From Thalassobius sp. I31.1 (GTDB lineage: Bacteria > Pseudomonadota > Alphaproteobacteria > Rhodobacterales > Rhodobacteraceae), in the NCBI RefSeq assembly GCF_003031585.1, contig NZ_PWAA01000012.1, forward strand, positions 1 through 46,896: a stretch of 46,896 bases of DNA, read 5' to 3'. Of this stretch, positions 25,014 to 32,491 are shown in pieces. The notes beneath the pieces are model-generated. The model saw only the letters and a program-made list of their open reading frames with translations, searched no databases and was not told the DNA's origin. Positions within the stretch are counted from its first letter, which is position 1; each line of letters begins with the position of its first letter. The position numbers and the translations under genes are program-made.

Positions 25014-26662
25014 GATGCACCCCCGTAAACTTTCGCGCCCGTGTCAGTCACAAGCCCGCGTTTCAGATCCAGCGCCAGGGCATCTGCATCACGTTCCGCA
25101 GGATCACCAAACCCACCGCCGCCAGGTGTGTCAAAGATCAGGTAATCCCCGCCTTCGACCCGCAATTCGCCCTTGCCGGGGATGTCACTTTCACCCTCGC
25201 GGAAACGAATGCGTCCGGGCGCACCAGGCAGCCCGCCCATGCGGCCAAGCGCCGGGAACTTCAGACGTTCCACGGACAGGAAAACAATGAACGGCGCATT
25301 GTTGGATGATGTCATCTCAATCCGCTGCCCAAGCCCGCCGCGATACTTCCCGGCCCCGCCGGAATCCGGCAAAAGCTCCCGTCGCCACATGACAACTGGC
25401 GCAACGCTTTCAGTGATTTCCACCTGTGAGCCAAACACACCAGACGGATAAGCCGTGGCAGACAGGCCATCCGCATGGGGCCGTGCGCCGGTGCCGCCAT
25501 TATGCACAGGTTCAATCGCGAATTCGCGCCCGCCATTGGCTGCCACTTCCGGCGCGTGACGCATGGGCAGATCAAACATGCAGCTTGCGCCTTCGGCGGG
25601 CACCTGATCGGGCAGCGCCTGATGCAGACAGCCCAGAACAAGATCCGGCGTCACCTGCCCCAGGGTGTGGCGCATGGCCACCGGCAGCGGATGTTGTGCG
25701 TTCAGGATACAATCCTTCGGCCCGTCCACTGTGAAGGGCGCAAGTGACCCGGCATTGTTCGGAATATCCGGCCCGACAATGCAGCGCAGGGCAAACACCG
25801 TATAAGCCGTGGCGTAATTCAGAGGCACGTTAATGCCCTTTTTCGACGGCCCCGACGTGCCCGTGAAATCCACATGCATGCCCGCTTTGCTGACGCTCAG
25901 GGTCGCGTGCAGTTCAAGTTCCTTTTCGTAGCCATCCATCTTCAGCACGTTTTTATAGGTGCCTTCCGGAACTTCCGCGATGGCTTCAAGCGCACCTTTA
26001 CGGGAGGTATCAATGATGTAATTGCCAAGCGCATCCAGATCATCGATCCCGAATTCTTCCATCATCGCAACCAGGCGGTTTACGCCTGCTTCACAACAGG
26101 CGATCAGCGCGTAAATGTCACCTTCATTGGCAACCGGTTCACGGGAATTCACCCGCACGATATCCATCAACAGCGCATTGGGCACGCCAGCCTCAACCAG
26201 TTTGCAGGGCGGGATCAGCAGGCCTTCGTCATAGATATCAGACCCTTCAGGCCCCATGCCAAGGCCACCCAGATCGACCAGATGCGAGGTACAGGAGGTA
26301 AAACCAACCACCTGCCCATCCTTAAACGCAGGCATCATCAGCAGGAAATCGTTCAGATGCCCGGACGCAAGCCAGGGGTCATTCGTCATGTAAATGTCGC
26401 CCGGTTTCATATCCTCAAGCGCAAAACGTCCGCGCAGATGCAGCACAGCTTCGGCCATGGTGTTGATATGGCCAGGCGTGCCGGTCACAGCCTGGGCCAG
26501 CATGCGCCCGCCCGCGTCAAAAATCCCGGCGGAAATGTCACCGCATTCCCGCACAATCGGGGAAAAGGCAGCGCGGATCAGGGTTTGCCCCTGTTCCTCA
26601 ACCACCGCCAGAAGACGGTTCCACATGACTTGCAGACGAGCGGGGGAAAGATCAGCGGTCAT
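25010..26662 (-). CDS. hyuB: hydantoinase B / oxoprolinase family protein
   Basis: A 550-residue HyuB-family subunit. Characteristic segments are Q-V-M-W-N-R-L-L-A-V-V-E-E-Q-G near the start, G-T-P-G-H-I-N-T-M and Y-M-T-N-D-P-W-L-A-S-G-H-L-N-D (metal-site region) at about 80-125, a C-terminal D-S-G-G-A-G-K-Y-R-G-G-L-G and the final T-P-G-G-G-G-F-G-D-P. It works with HyuA in ATP-dependent opening of hydantoin- or lactam-like rings (N-methylhydantoinase, 5-oxoprolinase) or, in relatives, ketone carboxylation. The start overlaps the hyuA stop (TAATG). The substrate is not fixed by sequence. Confidence 0.87.
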   Translation of the reverse strand: MTADLSPARLQVMWNRLLAVVEEQGQTLIRAAFSPIVRECGDISAGIFDAGGRMLAQAVTGTPGHINTMAEAVLHLRGRFALEDMKPGDIYMTNDPWLASGHLNDFLLMMPAFKDGQVVGFTSCTSHLVDLGGLGMGPEGSDIYDEGLLIPPCKLVEAGVPNALLMDIVRVNSREPVANEGDIYALIACCEAGVNRLVAMMEEFGIDDLDALGNYIIDTSRKGALEAIAEVPEGTYKNVLKMDGYEKELELHATLSVSKAGMHVDFTGTSGPSKKGINVPLNYATAYTVFALRCIVGPDIPNNAGSLAPFTVDGPKDCILNAQHPLPVAMRHTLGQVTPDLVLGCLHQALPDQVPAEGASCMFDLPMRHAPEVAANGGREFAIEPVHNGGTGARPHADGLSATAYPSGVFGSQVEITESVAPVVMWRRELLPDSGGAGKYRGGLGQRIEMTSSNNAPFIVFLSVERLKFPALGRMGGLPGAPGRIRFREGESDIPGKGELRVEGGDYLIFDTPGGGGFGDPAERDADALALDLKRGLVTDTGAKVYGGAS

Positions 26663-28773
26663 TATGCGTCTCCTTTCTGGTCCTGGATCAGGACAAGGTT
26701 TCCGATAGCATCAAGATGGGCAGAGAAATCCGCCGACACCAGCGTCGTGGTCTGCGGTTCATGGATCAGCGCGGGCCCCGGCACATGATCGCCGGGTTTC
26801 ATATGCGCGCGCGCGACAAAAGCCGCATCCTTCGCCTGACCATCCACATCACAGGTGATCGGGCGCGTGTCTGTCACGGTGAACGGGTTTTGCGCAGGTG
26901 TCGCAGGCACCGGTGGTACATCGCTGTCACGGGTCGCAACCCGCACCGCCCAGTTGAGAATTTCAATCTCCATCCCCGGCACAGGGCGCGAGAATTGTTT
27001 GCGATATTCTTCCTCAAAGGCGGCAGTCAGCGGGGCAATATCATCCACCGTCAAAGCACGATCCGGCAGGGTAATTTCAATCTCATGCCCCTGACCATTA
27101 TAGCGCATGAAGGCCGTGCGCAGCACTTCGGTCGGAGCATCGCCCGCCCCCTGCACGACAACTTCTTTCGCCTCAGAAATCATCGCGTCAAACAAGGCAT
27201 TCACTCCGTCCATATCCATGGAATTCAGCAGCGAATATTTTGATCGTACAATTTCAAAACTGACTGGCGCAAAAAGGAAACCCACTGCAGACCCAACCCC
27301 CGGATTGGGCGGAATCACGATGCGGCTGACCCCGGCAGACCGCGCCACACGGCTTGCGTGCAGCGGGCCATTGCCGCCGAAAGCAATCATCGTGCGCGGG
27401 CCAAGATCCTTGCCACTTTCCACCGCATGCATCCGGCCTGCACTTGCCATGCTTTCATCAACAATACGCGAAACACCATCGGCGGACCCCACGGCGTCAA
27501 GATCCAAAACAGACCCTATTACACTGGAAAGCGCTTGTTTTGATCCTTCGGGGTCCAGTTTGATATGCCCTTCGGCAAATGTATCCGGCACGATATAGCC
27601 CAGCGTAATATCACTGTCCGTCACCGTCGGCTCCGTACCCCCACGCATGAAAGCCACGGGGCCAGGTTCAGACCCAGCAGATTTCGGACCAACAGTCAGA
27701 CGCCCCAGACGATCAACACCGGCAATGGATCCGCCCCCTGCCCCGATCTCGATCATCTCAATCACCGGAATGCGCACAGGCATGCCAGACCCTTTGATAA
27801 ACCGCGCCGCACGGGCGATCTCAAACGACCGGGACGTTTGCGGGCGGGCGTTATCAATCAGGCACAGCTTGGCCGTGGTGCCACCCACATCAAAGGACAG
27901 AACCTCATCAAGCCCGGCCCGCGCCGCAATCCGCGCTGCCAGAATGGCCCCGCCAGCCGGGCCGGATTCCACCAGACGGATCGGGAAACGCGCGGCGGTT
28001 TCAACCGTGCACATGCCCCCGCCAGCGGTCATCATCAGGATCGGACAGCTGACACCCTCAGTTGCGAACTGATCTGCAAACCGCGCCAGATATGTTTCCA
28101 TCAGTGGCTGAATATAGGCATTGGCAACCGTGGTACAAAGCCGGTCAAACTCCCGCGCCTCGGGGCTGACGTCAGATGAAATAGACACCACCAGATCCGG
28201 GCGTTTTTCACGGATCAGATCGCGCAGGTGCTGTTCATGCGCAGGGTTTGCATAAGAATGCATCAGGCAAATCGCCACGGCCCCTGCCCCGCTTGCGTCA
28301 ATCTCTGTAAGCAGCCCGTCAACCGCGCCCTCATCCAGCGCGATCAGAACCTCGCCCTCAGATGACATGCGTTCCACAATCACAAAAGACCGTTCACGCG
28401 GCACCAGAAGGTCCGGCTTTTCCAGGTTGATGTCATATTGCGAATAGCGCCGCTCATAACCGATATCCAGAATATCGCGAAACCCTTCGGTGCAGATCGT
28501 CGCCACATCCGCCCCGCGCCGTTCAATCAGCGCATTGGTGGCCAGGGTCGTGCCATGGATAAACCCGGTCACCTCAGACAGGCTGCGCCCGGTCTGCCCC
28601 ATCACCCGTTTCGCGCCTTCCATAGCGCCATCCGCCGGGTTCTGATGGGTAGTCAGGGTTTTGGTCGAGGCAAGAATCGTATCTTCACCGGAAACCAGAA
28701 CCGTGTCGGTAAATGTGCCGCCAATATCAATGGCAAGGCGCAGCGCATCATGTGCTGCTGTAGGGGATGTCAT
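26662..28773 (-). CDS. hyuA: hydantoinase A / oxoprolinase family protein
   Basis: A 703-residue HyuA-family ATP-dependent subunit. The N-terminal phosphate loop D-I-G-G-T-F-T-D is at about residues 16-23, H-G-T-T-L-A-T-N-A-L-I-E-R-R-G follows near 73-87, the second nucleotide loop D-V-G-G-T-T-A-K lies near 296-303, and E-I-G-A-G-G-G-S-I-A near 346 starts the hydantoinase_A core. It should phosphorylate the amide oxygen of a cyclic amide before hydrolysis with HyuB. AAGGAAG precedes the ATG. Acetone carboxylase-type subunits share the fold, but no third gamma subunit is present, favouring a hydantoinase/oxoprolinase. Confidence 0.87.
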   Translation of the reverse strand: MTSPTAAHDALRLAIDIGGTFTDTVLVSGEDTILASTKTLTTHQNPADGAMEGAKRVMGQTGRSLSEVTGFIHGTTLATNALIERRGADVATICTEGFRDILDIGYERRYSQYDINLEKPDLLVPRERSFVIVERMSSEGEVLIALDEGAVDGLLTEIDASGAGAVAICLMHSYANPAHEQHLRDLIREKRPDLVVSISSDVSPEAREFDRLCTTVANAYIQPLMETYLARFADQFATEGVSCPILMMTAGGGMCTVETAARFPIRLVESGPAGGAILAARIAARAGLDEVLSFDVGGTTAKLCLIDNARPQTSRSFEIARAARFIKGSGMPVRIPVIEMIEIGAGGGSIAGVDRLGRLTVGPKSAGSEPGPVAFMRGGTEPTVTDSDITLGYIVPDTFAEGHIKLDPEGSKQALSSVIGSVLDLDAVGSADGVSRIVDESMASAGRMHAVESGKDLGPRTMIAFGGNGPLHASRVARSAGVSRIVIPPNPGVGSAVGFLFAPVSFEIVRSKYSLLNSMDMDGVNALFDAMISEAKEVVVQGAGDAPTEVLRTAFMRYNGQGHEIEITLPDRALTVDDIAPLTAAFEEEYRKQFSRPVPGMEIEILNWAVRVATRDSDVPPVPATPAQNPFTVTDTRPITCDVDGQAKDAAFVARAHMKPGDHVPGPALIHEPQTTTLVSADFSAHLDAIGNLVLIQDQKGDA

Positions 28774-28954
28774 AGAGGTCTTCCTTCGTTCGTATCGCTG
28801 TCAGTTCCCGGCCCATTCAGGGCAAGGCATCAGCAATGCGTAACGAGGTCACAGCCCGTGGCGCGACGATCTAATCGTTTTGGTGTGATCATCTGTTTCA
28901 TAGGTTCAGTTTTCACGGGACCGCCTGGGGTATCTGTCCCAAAAGCGACCAGGC

Positions 28955-29004
28955 CAAAAAATAACCGGGCCAGCACAAAACGCACCAGCCCGGGCAGCGG
29001 TTAT
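28955..29004 (-). terminator. intrinsic terminator after the peptide-type binding protein gene
   Basis: On the minus strand ATAACCG pairs with CGGTTAT (28998-29004 and 28961-28967) around a GC-rich inner region that can fold further (CCGGGC with GCCCGG), followed by TTTTTT. It starts three bases after the stop codon. It would separate, or attenuate between, the binding-protein gene and hyuA about 190 bases further on. Confidence 0.6.
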
Positions 29005-29006
29005 CT

Positions 29007-30584
29007 TCAGGCAAACCACCAGCGTTCATGCGCTTTGGCACCATCCATTTCCCAGTTCGCGGCAATATCGCCATGGGCAACATTGGTGGCGACACCCATG
29101 ATATGGTTGGCAAACATCGGCACAAGCGACCCGCCATCATCATTCACAAGGGTCTGGGCCTCGGCATAAAGCATACGGCGTTTGCCATCATCCAGTTCAG
29201 AACGGGCCTCAAGCACAACGGCGTTGAACCGATCCGCAGCCTCACCGGCGCGCCATGCGGTTTCATTCCATTCCGTGTCATTGGTGTAAGCAGATGCAAA
29301 CATCCAGTCTTCTGTCGGACGTCCGGACCAGTAAGAGAAGGACCATGGCTTTTTGTTCCAGACATTGGACCAATAGCCATCGGATGGTTCACGCACGACT
29401 TCGATATTGATCCCCGCCTCTTCCGCAGATGCTTTAATCAGCTGTGCCGCATCAACAGCACCGGCAAAGGCTGCATCCGAAGACGACAGCTGGATCGGGC
29501 CGGAATGACCTGATTTTTCATAGTGGTAACGCGCTTTATCCGCATCAAATTCCCGCTGTTCCAGATCCGCATTATAGTAACGCGCGCTGGAAGAAATCGG
29601 GTGATCATTGCCCAAAGACCCATGCCCCAGCAGGATCTTATCCACCAGCTCCTGACGTTTCACCGCCAGTTTCAACGCCATGCGCAGATCATAATTGTCA
29701 AACGGCGCTGCATCCACGCGCATTGGCACGGTGTAATGCAGGCTGGATGTTTTCTCGAGAATATTCACATTCGGCGCACGGCCCAGCAGGGAAACCGTCT
29801 TCGGATCCACCCGGTCGATCGCCTGCACATCCCCGGACAGCAGGGCATTCTGACGCGCGGTCGGGTCAATGACACTCAGGAATTCGACCTCATCAAAATG
29901 GGCGCGATCAGATTTGAAGTAATTCTCAAATCGCCGCCCTTTGGTGCGCACACCTGGTTCAAACACCTCAATGACATAGCCGCCGGTGCCAATGCCGCTT
30001 TGCGGATCAATCAGCGCGCCGTCTTTGGATGGCAGAATGATCAGGTGGTAATCGGACAGAATGAACGGGAAGTCGGCATTCGCGCCTTCCAGCACGAAAA
30101 CAACGCTGTTGCCCTCTGCCCGCATTTCCTTGATCTGCGACACAAGCCCATTGACCGCCGATGTTGATCCTTCACCACGGTGGTGATCAATGGTCGCAAT
30201 CACGTCAGCCGGGGTCAGGGTCTGACCATTGTGGAACTCCACGCCTGCGCGCAGGTTAAACACCCAGGTCGTCGCATCATCAGATGAATAGCTTTCCGCA
30301 AGCTCAGGCTGCAGATTGCCGCTGGCATCCACTTCGACCAGGTTGTTGCCATACAGATAGGCCGTCGCGGTGTTGATCGTGCCCTCATAGGTCGCCGGAT
30401 CCAGCGTATCGGTCGTCGACCCGCTGCCAAAAGCAATACGGAAACTGCCGCCGCGCTTTGGTTCTTCTGCCCGCGCAGCACCGGTCATGCTGAAGCTTGC
30501 CGGCACGATCAGACCACTTGCAAGCGCGGTGGATACAAACCCGCGCCGTGAAATTCCGCCATTTGGTTTCTTATGAATTGTCAT
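29007..30584 (-). CDS. ABC transporter substrate-binding protein, family 5 (peptide/opine type)
   Basis: A 525-residue periplasmic protein. A twin-arginine signal (S-R-R-G-F-V-S-T-A-L-A-S-G-L-I-V) ends near A-R-A-E. The SBP_bac_5 pattern follows: N-L-V-E-V-D-A-S-G-N-L-Q-P-E-L-A-E-S-Y, W-V-F-N-L-R-A-G-V-E-F-H-N-G and later V-K-R-Q-E-L-V-D. I place the start at the ATG at 30584, six bases after GGAGG; the ATG at 30590 directly abuts that site. Its cognate permease and ATPase genes are absent from the window. Position upstream of hyuA on the same strand suggests it captures the substrate of that operon, sharing a transporter encoded elsewhere. Confidence 0.87.
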   Translation of the reverse strand: MTIHKKPNGGISRRGFVSTALASGLIVPASFSMTGAARAEEPKRGGSFRIAFGSGSTTDTLDPATYEGTINTATAYLYGNNLVEVDASGNLQPELAESYSSDDATTWVFNLRAGVEFHNGQTLTPADVIATIDHHRGEGSTSAVNGLVSQIKEMRAEGNSVVFVLEGANADFPFILSDYHLIILPSKDGALIDPQSGIGTGGYVIEVFEPGVRTKGRRFENYFKSDRAHFDEVEFLSVIDPTARQNALLSGDVQAIDRVDPKTVSLLGRAPNVNILEKTSSLHYTVPMRVDAAPFDNYDLRMALKLAVKRQELVDKILLGHGSLGNDHPISSSARYYNADLEQREFDADKARYHYEKSGHSGPIQLSSSDAAFAGAVDAAQLIKASAEEAGINIEVVREPSDGYWSNVWNKKPWSFSYWSGRPTEDWMFASAYTNDTEWNETAWRAGEAADRFNAVVLEARSELDDGKRRMLYAEAQTLVNDDGGSLVPMFANHIMGVATNVAHGDIAANWEMDGAKAHERWWFA

Positions 30585-30590
30585 TGTCAT

Positions 30591-30790
30591 CCTCCACTGT
30601 TGTTTATGATCACAACAGCCAGGGGATGTCGGATCAGACCGGCCCTGCGCGCGCCTCCTCCCAAAGGGCGCAGGGGGACAGCCTGACTGTCATCCTCCGG
30701 TTGCCAGAGGATTTCCCGCGAAAGCCATTTCAGACAAACAAAGAAAACATGGTCCGAGACACGGATTTATTTGCCCATCCCCCGCAGCCT
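30591..30790 (-). promoter_or_regulatory. leader/promoter region of the binding-protein operon with hairpins
   Basis: CTGTTGT and ACAACAG (30612-30618 and 30597-30603) can fold a seven-pair stem immediately before the GGAGG ribosome site. Further upstream CCCTGCGC (30643-30650) and GCGCAGGG (30668-30675) form an eight-pair stem. These could tune translation or transcription of the leader, but no promoter boxes are clear. The remaining bases up to the parE stop show nothing else recognisable. Confidence 0.4.
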
Positions 30791-31084
30791 TCAGAAATGT
30801 CGGGCGAAATCCATACGTTCATGCAGGACACGCAGCACTTCAATCTGCGCATGTGCACCGGTCCGGTAAAACACAATATGACGGTTACACCGTGTGCTGA
30901 ACAATCCTTCCCGGATCTCAGACCGCGCCCGCCCCGCAACCTCACCAGAGGCAAGCTGTTCAAACAGATGCGCAAGCGCCCCAAGATAACTGTTCCGCTG
31001 CGCAACACCCCAGGTCTCCTGGGTGTACCGACCAATATCTATCAGATCACCGCGGGCCAGCGGCGTAATCAGCAGATCAGGCAT
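30791..31084 (-). CDS. parE: type II toxin, RelE/ParE family
   Basis: A 97-residue ParE-like protein: a basic, small alpha/beta protein with L-L-I-T-P-L-A-R-G-D-L-I-D-I-G-R-Y-T at the start, R-S-E-I-R-E-G-L-F-S-T-R-C-N-R-H-I-V-F-Y-R in the core and L-R-V-L-H-E-R-M-D-F at the end, the usual ParE C-terminal pattern. ParE toxins poison DNA gyrase. The start overlaps the antitoxin gene by eight bases, and both are transcribed from the autoregulated promoter next to the replication gene, as expected for plasmid addiction. Confidence 0.85.
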   Translation of the reverse strand: MPDLLITPLARGDLIDIGRYTQETWGVAQRNSYLGALAHLFEQLASGEVAGRARSEIREGLFSTRCNRHIVFYRTGAHAQIEVLRVLHERMDFARHF

Positions 31085-31337
31085 CCGGTTTCATTTCGCG
31101 ATCAAGCTCGCTCAGAATGCCCTGCAGATCAAAAGGCACCGCAGCCCCCTGTTCCGCCTGTTGCCAGGCCGGATCAATCTCTGCCCGCAGACGTTCCCGT
31201 TTCAGCGCGTCGGTTTCTTCCAGTGTAATCTGGCGGCGCAAAGCTTCGCGGATCACCTCAGAGGCATTGTTATAAAGCCCCGATGATACTTTCTCACGCA
31301 CATAATCATCCAGGCGGTCGGTCAGGGAAATATGCAT
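31077..31337 (-). CDS. parD: type II antitoxin, ParD/CopG family
   Basis: An 86-residue antitoxin starting M-H-I-S-L-T-D-R-L-D-D-Y-V. Residues 1-45 form the ribbon-helix-helix DNA-binding domain (I-S-L-T strand, then Y-N-N-A-S-E-V-I-R-E-A-L-R-R). The C-terminal half is acidic and would wrap the toxin. I place the start at 31337 because GGAG lies eight bases upstream and the fold begins there; the in-frame ATG at 31364 would add nine residues. It neutralises ParE and should repress its own promoter at 31360-31388. Confidence 0.86.
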   Translation of the reverse strand: MHISLTDRLDDYVREKVSSGLYNNASEVIREALRRQITLEETDALKRERLRAEIDPAWQQAEQGAAVPFDLQGILSELDREMKPDA

Positions 31338-31359
31338 TGGCGTCTCCGTCTTTGCATTG

Positions 31360-31388
31360 ATCATACAAAGAATGACAATCTTTGTAAA
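31360..31388 (-). promoter_or_regulatory. parDE promoter with built-in operator
   Basis: On the minus strand TTTACA (31388-31383) and TATGAT (31365-31360) are separated by exactly 17 bases, a good sigma-70 promoter. The palindrome TACAAAGA-7-TCTTTGTA (31364-31386) fills the spacer and overlaps both boxes, a typical ParD operator position. The promoter abuts the stop codon of the initiator gene at 31389. Confidence 0.8.
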
Positions 31389-32126
31389 TCAGCCCTCATG
31401 CAGGATCTGCAACCTGAACCCAGGCCCAAATTCGGCTTCGATCGCCTCATGCAACATCTGGTCCAGATGTGTCAGGATATACTGGCTGGAAAACCGGTTC
31501 TGGGCTTTCAGACAAATCACCCTGCCCTCGCCCGATAAGAACTGCAGCTTTGAAAACCAGCTGGTCCATAGCTGCGGCTGCAATTCCTTCAGACGCCGCG
31601 CCACCTGTCGCCACCTTCCGCGCGGGGACTGATCCGTGGTCTGGGTGTTCTCTTCCGGCAGCGGTTCATCCACAGGAACAGGCGCAAAATTCACCTGAAC
31701 CACTTTCGGCGTTTCTGGCTGGGCCTGCTGTCGCGGATCACTTTCCTGCATCCGTTCCACAAAATCCGGGCCAACCGCATCCCAATGGGGTTGAGACAGG
31801 CGATAGATTTCTGGCAGGTTCAAACGATAAGCCCCGACCCTGCCCCGAACACCCTGCCGTTTGCAGATCAGGATCTTGGCATCAAGACAGCGTTTGATTT
31901 CACGTTTCACGGTGCGTTCATTCAGGTTCCACATCCGGGCGATATCGCGTTGACCAACCGTCAGTTCATCCTGGGTCCAGTTGTATCTGGCTGTGATCAA
32001 TGCAGTGAGACGGATCATGGTTGCCTGAAGCCCGGGGCTGCCATGAAGACCGGTTACTGTTAAAGCTGTTAACAGGTCATACTTTAAGGAACCGGCATTT
32101 ATGCCAGTGTATCGTTTCGTTTGCAT
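31389..32126 (-). CDS. plasmid replication initiator, Rhodobacterales DnaA-like type
   Basis: A 245-residue initiator. Residues 1-110 are a helix-rich DNA-binding part with a winged-helix-like segment (V-G-Q-R-D-I-A-R-M-W-N-L-N-E-R-T-V-K-R-E-I). A Pro/Gln/Glu-rich linker follows. Residues about 170-245 match DnaA domain I: W-R-Q-V-A-R-R-L-K-E-L, W-T-S-W-F-S-K-L-Q-F, L-K-A-Q-N-R-F-S-S-Q-Y-I. No AAA+ ATPase domain is present, so it is not chromosomal DnaA. This architecture is the 'DnaA-like' replicase known from Rhodobacterales plasmids. It is divergent from parA across an AT-rich, repeat-bearing gap that is the likely origin. Confidence 0.85.
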   Translation of the reverse strand: MQTKRYTGINAGSLKYDLLTALTVTGLHGSPGLQATMIRLTALITARYNWTQDELTVGQRDIARMWNLNERTVKREIKRCLDAKILICKRQGVRGRVGAYRLNLPEIYRLSQPHWDAVGPDFVERMQESDPRQQAQPETPKVVQVNFAPVPVDEPLPEENTQTTDQSPRGRWRQVARRLKELQPQLWTSWFSKLQFLSGEGRVICLKAQNRFSSQYILTHLDQMLHEAIEAEFGPGFRLQILHEG

Positions 32127-32191
32127 GGGCTCTACCGCTCAATCTGTTTCGGATCTTTTGTCCGATTCTGCTGTAATCTGATTGAGGCATG

Positions 32192-32232
32192 TTTTCCCGT
32201 AATTTGTCAACAGAAGAGAGAATACGGGAAAA
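32192..32232. repeat. inverted TTTTCCCGTA boxes upstream of the initiator gene
   Basis: TTTTCCCGTA at 32192-32201 and TACGGGAAAA at 32223-32232 form a perfect 10-bp inverted repeat with a 21-base centre. A third copy, TTTTCCCGTTATT, is at 32445-32457 just before parA. Placement by both divergent genes suggests binding by ParA, or by the initiator for autoregulation. Confidence 0.6.
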
Positions 32233-32293
32233 TTCACTTTTCAAAAGAAATAAAGATTGAATCAGGTTTAATGGTTAAGGGGGACAGCCTGGT

Positions 32294-32357
32294 GTCACCT
32301 TATCCCCTGTTCTCTGTCACCCTATTTCGTCTCTGACCCTAGTATTAGTCACCTTAT
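32294..32357 (+). repeat. iteron-like direct repeats
   Basis: Three direct copies of the 10-mer GTCACC(T/C)TAT start at 32294, 32316 and 32348. TCTCTGACCCTAG at 32331-32343 looks like a fourth copy with a small deletion when compared with TCTCTGTCACCCTAT at 32311-32325. Copies upstream of a plasmid initiator gene are the expected binding sites of the initiator. Confidence 0.6.
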
Positions 32358-32491
32358 TTTTCCTGAACCATCCCGGTTTTCCTGGAAAAATACCGGAAAA
32401 GCAAAAAAACGCGATTTTACAAAATGAGTTTTGCTATATCTGCCTTTTCCCGTTATTCAGGATGCGAGGAAGAAAAACAAGAGTAGATTAA

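Larger units (their letters stand above)
32127..32491. other. candidate replication origin (AT-rich, repeats) and divergent promoters
   Basis: This 365-base gap separates the initiator and parA genes. It has GTCACCTTAT or GTCACCCTAT at 32294, 32316 and 32348, with a degenerate relative near 32331-32343, resembling initiator iterons. AT-rich DNA follows (32356-32440), suited to melting. A second motif, TTTTCCCGTWATT, occurs at 32192, inverted at 32220-32232, and at 32445, flanking the iterons and lying near both gene starts. A TTGACA-like -35 on the minus strand (32210-32205) sits inside the inverted pair, and TATATC at 32435-32440 may be a parA -10. Confidence 0.65.

Noticed and set aside
30671-32290. 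The 13-mer GGGGGACAGCCTG occurs near 30673 and again near 32278-32290.
   Set aside because: A shared 13-mer is expected by chance in a sequence of this length and the flanks differ.
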